In this document: one piece after another, positions 56,867-64,000 of the stretch
Numbering within the stretch: the stretch's first letter is position 1
How the letters are laid out: every line of letters starts with the position of its first letter
Source of the DNA: Amoebidium appalachense
Lineage: Eukaryota > Ichthyosporea
Direction of reading: 5' to 3'
Assembly: GCA_963693365.1 (NCBI GenBank)
Contig: CAVNZM010000013.1
Coordinates: 7,006,001 to 7,070,000 of the forward strand
DNA: 64,000 bases
Position numbers and translations under genes: made by a program
The notes under the pieces: generated by a model
The model's database searches: none
Told to the model about the DNA's origin: nothing
What the model saw: only the letters and a program-made list of their open reading frames with translations

Positions 56867-57842
56867 TCTTGCTAAATGCAATGTAATTAGAGTTTTATAG
56901 CAACACTACGACGATAATGCACTTTTATTGGAGCTCGTTTAAAGGCAACCACTGACCGGTACCAGGGCTGGGCACGGCTGCCGGGCAGTGCCCGCACCGT
57001 CACTGTGCACGCCGTCGGTCTCACGGTCGGCGTCGTCTCGGCGATCCACTATAAATCTTACTGGTTGGCACTGGTTGGGTATTTTAGATCTACCAATCAC
57101 ATATTTATTTTCGGAAAAGAGCGGGAAAATTTAGCAAAGTCGAGTCAATAGATTTTTCTGGTCGGCATGATCTACATACGTTCAAGGGTACAATTTGCCC
57201 GCATATGCATGCCCCCACGTTTCCTGGGTTATGGCATCTTAGATACGAAGGGGGGGTGACTCTTTATAACGGATCTTTGTTACTCTTTTCTGTACTAGCA
57301 TTCACCTTTAACAACGCTCGGAGTCAAATGCACAATAACAATTACTTGTCATGCATAATGATTTCAAGCACACATCAGGTCACACCTCAGGCCACATCCA
57401 GGTCGTTGCATGCGCACATGGCCAGCCTGGTGCGTACGTCACTCAGCTACGCCACGGCCTGCCGCAGCACGTGAGCCCTGCAGCTGCTCGTGTCTGTCAA
57501 CAAGCACGAGAAAGCTTGGATATTATATACTGTAGATGACATATAGGCAATATTATACCGTGTCGCATTGGCCGTCATTTATGTAGCATGCTCCCGGCCA
57601 GCGCTGCAGACTGGTATACAACTGGTATGCGTAATTGCGTATGCATGCTACATGAGCTACATGGTTAATTTTATCATTATGCCAGTTGTCGAGATATCAC
57701 GGAATGCGCAAAATCTAAAACGTACGTACACTAGCTTCAGTTACCCCATCACTGTGGCCTTTCTGAAGCACGTAGAACGTCGTGGAAGCTGTGGTGTTCC
57801 GTGTGTGAAGCATCGGTCTCCCCCTAGACAAGCACCAAAGGG

Positions 57843-57850
57843 TATAAAAA
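57843..57850 (+). promoter_or_regulatory. TATA box of the secreted-protein gene
   Basis: TATAAAAA within GGGTATAAAAACACGC, 71 bases before the ATG at 57921. A start site around 57,870-57,880 gives a short, pyrimidine-rich leader. Confidence 0.7.
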
Positions 57851-57920
57851 CACGCACTCTTAGCCCCCCAATCACAATCATCAACCTGCTCTGTTTCTCT
57901 ACTCAATACGTTCACTCACC

Positions 57921-58394
57921 ATGAAGCTGTTTGCTCCTCTCGTTGCCGTTCTTTCCGTGGCCGCCGCTGCCCCCGCCACGAAGCAGTGCTGGGAGCGGAA
58001 CGCTTGGGAGAATGGGGTTGTCTCCACGGACCCCCGCAAGTCATGCACCTGCAACTGGGGCCTCAACTGGGTTGAGGTGAACGACGACTGGATGTGCCAG
58101 CAGGCCCCCCGCTTCCCCTGCGCCGATTTTAACGCCTACGAGACGGCCACCTACCCCACCAAGCTCGAGGACTGCAAGTGCAACTATGGCTTTAAGTTTG
58201 ACGATGTGAACAACCCCACCAACTGCATTCCCCTTGATGGCACCGAGAAGCCTGACCTGAATGACCCCGACTATCGTTTCCCCTGCTGGACCATCCGTGC
58301 CTACGAGAAGGAGGGTGTGCGCCCCATCCTCCCCACCGACTGCCAGTGTGAGACTGGGCTGAAGTACAACCAGGTCGAGAAGATGTGCATGTAG
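57921..58394 (+). CDS. Small secreted protein with three cysteine-rich modules
   Basis: 157 residues, single exon. The N-terminus (MKLFAPLVAVLSVAAAAPA) is a typical signal peptide with cleavage expected near residue 19. The rest is three similar modules of about 40-45 residues, each with four Cys: module 1 from QCWERNAWENG to WMC, module 2 from PCADFNAYETA to NC, module 3 from PCWTIRAYEKEG to MC. The shared pattern is C-x4-A-[WY]-E, then a C-x-C-x2-G-[LF]-[NK]-[WFY] core (CTCNWGLNW, CKCNYGFKF, CQCETGLKY), then a final Cys. Twelve Cys suggest two disulphides per module. Asp, Asn and Glu are frequent, and the protein ends one residue after its last Cys. Codons are strongly C- and G-ending, which suggests high expression, as do the TATA box and the ACCATGA start. 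I do not recognise the family; an extracellular matrix, wall or effector-type role is only a guess. Confidence 0.88.
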   Translation: MKLFAPLVAVLSVAAAAPATKQCWERNAWENGVVSTDPRKSCTCNWGLNWVEVNDDWMCQQAPRFPCADFNAYETATYPTKLEDCKCNYGFKFDDVNNPTNCIPLDGTEKPDLNDPDYRFPCWTIRAYEKEGVRPILPTDCQCETGLKYNQVEKMCM

Positions 58395-58763
58395 GTGCCC
58401 ATGGGACTCGTGTAGTCTGCAAGGCTACCCGGGTGATGCCCATATATATTAAATGATGGGTGGTCTCAAAGTAAAACTCTGTCAGATCATCATCTAAACT
58501 GTCGTCAGTACAATTTGTGCACATGTAAAGTAGCTGTGAATGCGGAGTTGGCGTGCAGAATGTTGGGGAAAGTGCATAGGCCGTAACCGATGTGGGAATT
58601 ATAGATTTGTGTTAGCCTGTACATATGTCTACACCAAATCGTTTTCCTGCAGCCAAGAGTACAAGTTTACACTCTAACGTTTGGCACTGTGCTGTAGCAA
58701 GCTGTTTGCAGTACAGTACAGGTCGATCGATGGTGGCACCTTCATATATATAACCCGCTGAAT

Positions 58764-58780
58764 AATAAACGGTGAATAAA
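58764..58780 (+). terminator. Poly(A) signals of the secreted-protein gene
   Basis: Two AATAAA hexamers (58764-58769 and 58775-58780) about 370 bases after the stop, followed by a TTGTGTG stretch. They are the first clear signals downstream. Confidence 0.5.
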
Positions 58781-59944
<1,164 letters not shown>

Positions 59945-59989
59945 CAAGGCCTCCTACAGAGTCCTACTCTGTCATTGTAGGAGGCCTTG
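59945..59989. promoter_or_regulatory. Nested perfect inverted repeat (hairpin)
   Basis: Two perfectly complementary 14-base arms (CAAGGCCTCCTACA, 59945-59958, and TGTAGGAGGCCTTG, 59976-59989) enclose 17 bases. Inside, ACAGAGT (59956-59962) and ACTCTGT (59966-59972) form a second hairpin with a CCT loop that shares the ACA of the outer arm, so the two folds exclude each other. It lies about 105 bases upstream of the BTB gene ATG. No T run follows, so it is not a simple terminator. Role unknown. Confidence 0.75.
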
Positions 59990-60093
59990 TGCAGGAAGCA
60001 GGCTGACTTCCGTGACCCGCCAAATAGGCCAGATTACCATAAGCCCTGCGTCACTGAGCCATTTTTGCGCAAATCACACATTCTGGCGGGATC

Positions 60094-60597
60094 ATGATGG
60101 CACGGACTCACTATGGATGCGCAGCCCTTACCGGGCTGGATAAACACCCCCTATTACTACGGGTGCAGGCCAGTGACGTCATAGTGCTGGATGTGGGCGG
60201 CCGCCACTTCCACACCACCCGCCGCACGCTGTGTGCCGTGCCCGGGTCTATGCTGGCCGCCTGGTTCAGCGGCCGCCAAACCATCCAGACCCGCCCTGAC
60301 GGCACGGTGTTTGTCGACCGCTCGCCCCTCCTGTTCGACTATGGGCTCGACTACCTGCGCACACCCGGTGGCCGCCCCCTGTTCCCGGCCGACGAAAGCA
60401 CAAAAGATCGGCTGCGTGACGAGTTTCTGTTTTACGGTTTGCCCTGGGTTGAGACTGATACACCATCGGTGTTGGATTTTTTTGCTGGCGACATGCGAAG
60501 CGTAACGATGAAGTACAAATTTGATCCCACTGCCACCTTTTTGCAAATTGGTGCCGAGCGTTTGCTGCTTGGCCCGGGTACCATTGTGACCGGGTAG
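60094..60597 (+). CDS. BTB/POZ (T1-type) domain protein, KCTD-like
   Basis: 167 residues. Residues about 28-115 form a T1/BTB domain as in KCTD proteins and voltage-gated K+ channel tetramerisation domains: VIVLDVGGRHFHTTRRTL, then GSMLAAWFSGR, DGTVFVDRSPLLFDYGLDYL and LRDEFLFYGLP. KCTD proteins usually assemble as oligomers and act as cullin-3 adaptors or channel regulators. No membrane segment is seen, so this is not a channel. The C-terminal 50 residues match nothing I know. Two Met codons open the frame (60094, 60097); a start further upstream by splicing is possible, since GGGTGCAG near 60,160 resembles an acceptor. The stop TAG (60595-60597) directly abuts the stop of the minus-strand exonuclease gene. 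Confidence 0.85.
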   Translation: MMARTHYGCAALTGLDKHPLLLRVQASDVIVLDVGGRHFHTTRRTLCAVPGSMLAAWFSGRQTIQTRPDGTVFVDRSPLLFDYGLDYLRTPGGRPLFPADESTKDRLRDEFLFYGLPWVETDTPSVLDFFAGDMRSVTMKYKFDPTATFLQIGAERLLLGPGTIVTG

Positions 60598-61218
60598 TCA
60601 CATGGCAGCACCGTCACCCTCCTCGACCTCACAGTCCTCTGGCCCGCCCATCACGCCATTGGCTGCAGGCTCGATGTTATCAGACGGAGGTGGGGGTGCG
60701 GGCACCGCAACTGGCTCCTGCGCCGGGGCATTGGCCACACAGGAGAGCGGGGCAAAGTTGAAGTACTCCTCCGGTAGCTTGTAGCAGCCTACGGGTACCC
60801 ACTGGGGGTCGAGGTGATGGCCGTACAGCATCAGCGCCAGTGCCTCCATGTCGTCAACAATCCAGGGGCTGTAGTGGGGGGGCCCCGATGCCTGGCCCAG
60901 GCGGTTGCGGTAGTGTGCACGCAGGTTGTGGCGGTGGCGCCTATTGGACATGGTGGCGTCCAGCAGGCGCAGCGACATGCGTGTGGCCCCAAAGTGGGTG
61001 GCCAGGGGGTTGTGCACTGCCCCCTCCACCTCGTTGGTGCCCCGGATGCAGCGGTAGCGCATGAGCCCATCTGCGTCGGCAGTGGTCTCGTAGTAGAGGG
61101 GCAGGCCGGGGGGGTCCGACAGACAGCCATTTTGGGCGTGTTCGAGCAGCGACTGTGGGGGCACAAGCAAACATCAGAGAGATGGGTGGGTGGTGGTGGT
61201 GGTAGTGTGTGTGTATGT

Positions 61219-61280
<62 letters not shown>

Positions 61281-61352
61281 TGGGGTTGCTAAGGAAAAAA
61301 ACGAGCAGGGAAAGGCAAAAAACAACTGGCTAGGCAGCAAGGGCCGTGCGGG

Positions 61353-61422
<70 letters not shown>

Positions 61423-63074
61423 ATGTTTGGGGGGGGGGAGGGGGGGGGGGGGGGGGAGGCTAGGGTGTGCGTGTGTGTGCAGATGAACCAAGGATGACAA
61501 ATAAGCGAAGAATCTTTTCTGTGGTGGTGGAGTTGTTGGGCGCCTGCAGGGGGAGGGGGGGGGGGGGGGGGGATGTTGCCTCGAGTCTTTCAAAGCCATC
61601 CTTCTTGAACAGAGGCTTGCCATCCGGTCCGGGCGGCACATCCTTGTAGGTGTTTTTGAACTCCACCAGCCGCGAGACCAGCGTGTATGGGTCGGGAATA
61701 ACCCGCCGGATGCGCTCCATGAAGTAGCTCAGGTCGCCGCCCTTGAGCTCGGTTTCAATGTCGATGCCCTTCTGCTCCAGCACCCCCTGTGAGGCAGGAT
61801 GCCAATATTAATTTACTACGCACACTGCAATTTGGGTTTGGTAGACTTTGATACCTGCCGTTATTGTAGGACCCCTCCCCTCCACCCCCCCATCTTCTCC
61901 CCCAACACAAGTAAAAAATGCATGTGGCTCTTTCCCCCCACAACCCTACATTATTTCTCTCTAGGCATATGAATAACCCCCACTCTCCTCCCCCCCCCCC
62001 CCCTCCCCCCCCCCCCCCCCCCCCCCCCCCCCCTTGCCCCCCCCCTCTCTCTGAGGCTCAGGCTCTCTCTCTTCCCTCAGAAGTTTTGTCGAAGGTGTGC
62101 ATGGTTGTGGGTGGAATGGTGAGTGTGTGCTAACGAGTGTATGTGTGTGTGCGCGTCAGTCACGCATGTTGTTGTTGCCGTTTTTTTTATTTTTATTTTT
62201 TATTTTTTATTTTGGGGGGGGGGGGGAGGGGGGGGGGGGGGGCACCTTCACATGTCCGTAATCCTCTTCATTCCACACAAATATTGCCTCGCTGAGTGCG
62301 CGTGCGTACTCAGCCCTGCGGGGGTGTGACTTGTACGTGCCGTCCGCCGTGTTTGCAATGGAGTGGAAGGCGTCATTCAGCACAGTCTGCCACACCACCT
62401 CCCCAGGCGGTGCCTGGCCCAACATGCCCTCTCTGGGAGCTGCCTCGGGTCCCCCTGGGGCTGCCTCAAGGCCCCCCGGGGCTGCCTGGGGGTCCTGGGG
62501 GGGTGCCTGTGGGCCGGCAAGGGGTTGCTGCTGCTCGGCAGGGGGAGGGGCTGGGTCAGGGACCACCGGCACCTCGGCACCTGGGTCCGGTGGGGGCTGA
62601 ATGGGCCGTAGCCACTGCAGGTGCACCATCAGCTCAAAGGGCGGCGGGCCCAGCTCTCCCAGGGTCTTGCCCTTGTCGGGGCCAAAGGGCACCTGCATGG
62701 CCGGCGACAGCACCTGATCCACCCGCACCACTGCATGCTTCTTGCCCACCTTCATGCCCCCCCAGCGCTCCGGCTGCACAGCCAGCACCACCCCGGTGGC
62801 TGCTGCAGCATGTGGGCCCCGCCGGGGCACAATCTCAACCCCTTCACCGAGTGCCTTTGCATGAAGCCGCGCTGCATGTCATAGAGGGAAGCAAAAAACT
62901 CAGCCAAAAAGCCACAGCACCAACGTTTTTCTCTTCGCTCCACAAAAATCAAATGCATATTCCTTAGCAACCCCCCTTCCCCCCCCCCCCCCCCCCCCCC
63001 CCTTCTCCCTCCCCCCCCCCCCCTCTCCCAGTGCCCAGCTTGTGTGGCACTTGCACGTGTTAACAGTGCTATAG

Positions 63075-63112
<38 letters not shown>

Positions 63113-64000
63113 ACCACCACCACCACCACCAATCACCCCCTCCTTTGATAGCCACCCGACACCCAGCATAACACAACTGGAACACTGGCCCATGTGGTCA
63201 GCCACCCCCCCCCCCCCCCCCCCCCCCCCCCTCCTCCCCCTCCCCTCTCCTCTGGGGGGCCCAAAATCTTTCTATATCTGGCATAAGCACATAAGCACTG
63301 GGGCAAAAAGCAGGTGGGATACACACCTGACAGGTTTGGCCTATCGACCACGGCCGAGTAGACCTGCAGGGACGCATATGCATCAAGGGCAGCGTAGGTG
63401 GCCTGCACCTCTGATAGCGGCTCGTGCCAGTTGGAGCATCGAACAAGTGCCGGCTTGGGCAGCTTCTTGCCTATGACCTGGGCAGTGATGTCGGCCAAGC
63501 CCCGGGCCGCAGAGGTGATAGCTGCACGGGCATAGCAGAACCGGCCCAGCTCCAGATAGCTGGCCACAGGGGTGCCGTAGTCCTTGTTGAGGTGGGCCGA
63601 GTCCGTGCCGATCTGCTTGCCCACCTTGATGATGCTGGGGTCCCTAAGCAGCGCAATCAGCTCGTCCACCAGCCGCGCGGGCGGGCTGTGGTTGGGGCCC
63701 ATGCGTGCCAAGTGGAAGATGTACACGGCCCGTGCGGTGGCAATCTGCAGCGTGCAAACCTTGGACCGCGCCTGGCCCACCCGATAGACCCACTCGCAGT
63801 CCAGCCCCACCACGCGGTGCTGCTGCCCCTCCAGGTCGGCACGAATGGCCGCTGTAGCCACCACCGCCCCCTGGCAGTCGGTGTACACCGGCTTAGGGTA
63901 GTTGGCCGGCAGCTCCAGCCCAGGCAGACCGTCCGTCACGCTTACCAGCGCAGCCTCGTTCAGACGGACGGGGCATTTTGGCCGGGCTAGGGTTGGAAAC
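60598..64000 (-). CDS. DEDDy 3'-5' exonuclease domain protein with C-terminal RGTN region (partial, 5' end outside)
   Basis: Exons: 64000(open)-63327, 62871-62246, 61786-61580, 61152-60598; about 687 residues in the window. Exon 1 is a DnaQ-fold WRN/RNase D-type exonuclease: motif I GLDCEWVYR (Asp and Glu), motif II KVGKQIGTDSAHL (Asp), motif III TYAALDAYASLQVY (Tyr-x3-Asp), so the DEDDy residues are all present. Exon 2 has a Pro/Ala/Gln-rich linker and ends EEDYGHVK. Exons 3 and 4 give LFKKDGFERLE, then YRCIRGTNEVEGAVHNPLA and RHRHNLRAHYRNRLG. Similar RGTN...EG.H...RHRHN regions after such an exonuclease occur, to my recollection, in large protein families of fungi and protists that look mobile-element related; that link is inference. 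Intron 3 appears to use a GC donor (CTCGAG then GCAACA). The frame is open to the right edge. Confidence 0.85.
61229..61279. repeat. Poly-G tract in exonuclease gene intron 3
   Basis: About 48 G residues after a GT run (61,205-61,231). A CT run (61,357-61,408) and a further G tract (61,428-61,457) follow in the same intron. Confidence 0.9.
63073..63112. repeat. Poly-C tract in exonuclease gene intron 1
   Basis: About 36 C residues followed by (ACC)n. Other C tracts in this intron lie at about 62,979-63,002 and 63,207-63,231. On this gene's sense strand these are G runs, unlike the C-sense tracts that dominate HFM1. Confidence 0.9.

Larger units (their letters stand above)
55148..57842. other. 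Intergenic region between HFM1 and the secreted-protein gene
   Basis: About 2.7 kb upstream of both genes (they point away from each other). It contains C/CT-rich DNA (55,935-56,160), an imperfect ATT trinucleotide run (56,817-56,866), the E2F-like and CRE-like sites at 56,736-56,761, and a GC-rich patch with short inverted repeats (GGGCAC...GTGCCC, about 56,971-56,994). Open frames are short (below 135 codons) and low-complexity. At least one 5' exon of HFM1 must lie here. Confidence 0.6.

Overview
This window is nuclear DNA from a GC-biased eukaryote, most likely a unicellular or early-branching one (alga, protist or basal fungus); I cannot name the organism. Genes are split into many short exons with GT-AG splice sites. 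The non-coding DNA is saturated with poly-G/poly-C tracts, (GT/CA)n and GA/CT microsatellites. Nearly every long open frame made of Gly, Pro, Cys-Val or Thr-His is a repeat shadow, not a gene. Exons were accepted only when family motifs, splice signals and intron phase agreed.

Layout. 1-4,640: repeat-rich, with two related plus-strand exon-like segments (1,690-1,799 and 4,534-4,636). 5,181-10,905 (minus): TDP1, tyrosyl-DNA phosphodiesterase 1, five exons, both HKD motifs intact. 10,906-12,237: a region between TDP1 and the HFM1 3' end. 12,238-55,128 (minus): one very large gene, HFM1/MER3, the meiotic Ski2-like DNA helicase. I could chain 41 exons with matching phases, covering every helicase motif, the winged-helix and Sec63 regions and a long tail. 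A plus-strand signal-peptide ORF (12,292) lies antisense to its 3' end and is doubtful. 55,148-57,842: intergenic, with an E2F-like site beside a CRE-like palindrome. 57,921-58,394 (plus): a small secreted protein with three cysteine-rich modules and a clear TATA box. 60,094-60,597 (plus): a BTB/T1 (KCTD-like) protein. 60,598 to the right edge (minus): a gene whose first part is a DEDDy 3'-5' exonuclease and whose last part carries an RGTNEVEG motif; it runs out of the window.

Main oddities. (1) About 8.5-8.75 kb in the middle of HFM1 is present twice in direct tandem (about 31.84-40.60 kb and 40.76-49.30 kb). Only the two sequence ends that meet at the junction are riddled with small deletions, mostly of T, so an assembly artefact from unmerged contig ends is likelier than a real duplication. 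(2) In about 28 of 40 HFM1 introns a C-tract on the sense strand starts within about 45 nt of the 5' splice site, and the other two multi-exon genes partly share this. (3) Two apparent one-base homopolymer losses break the HFM1 tail. (4) A dispersed repeat of about 110 bp sits in introns of both TDP1 and HFM1. (5) The BTB and exonuclease genes converge with abutting stop codons.

TDP1 (repair of topoisomerase I-DNA adducts) and HFM1 (crossover formation) both act in DNA metabolism, but they are separate transcription units on the same strand and nothing here shows co-regulation.
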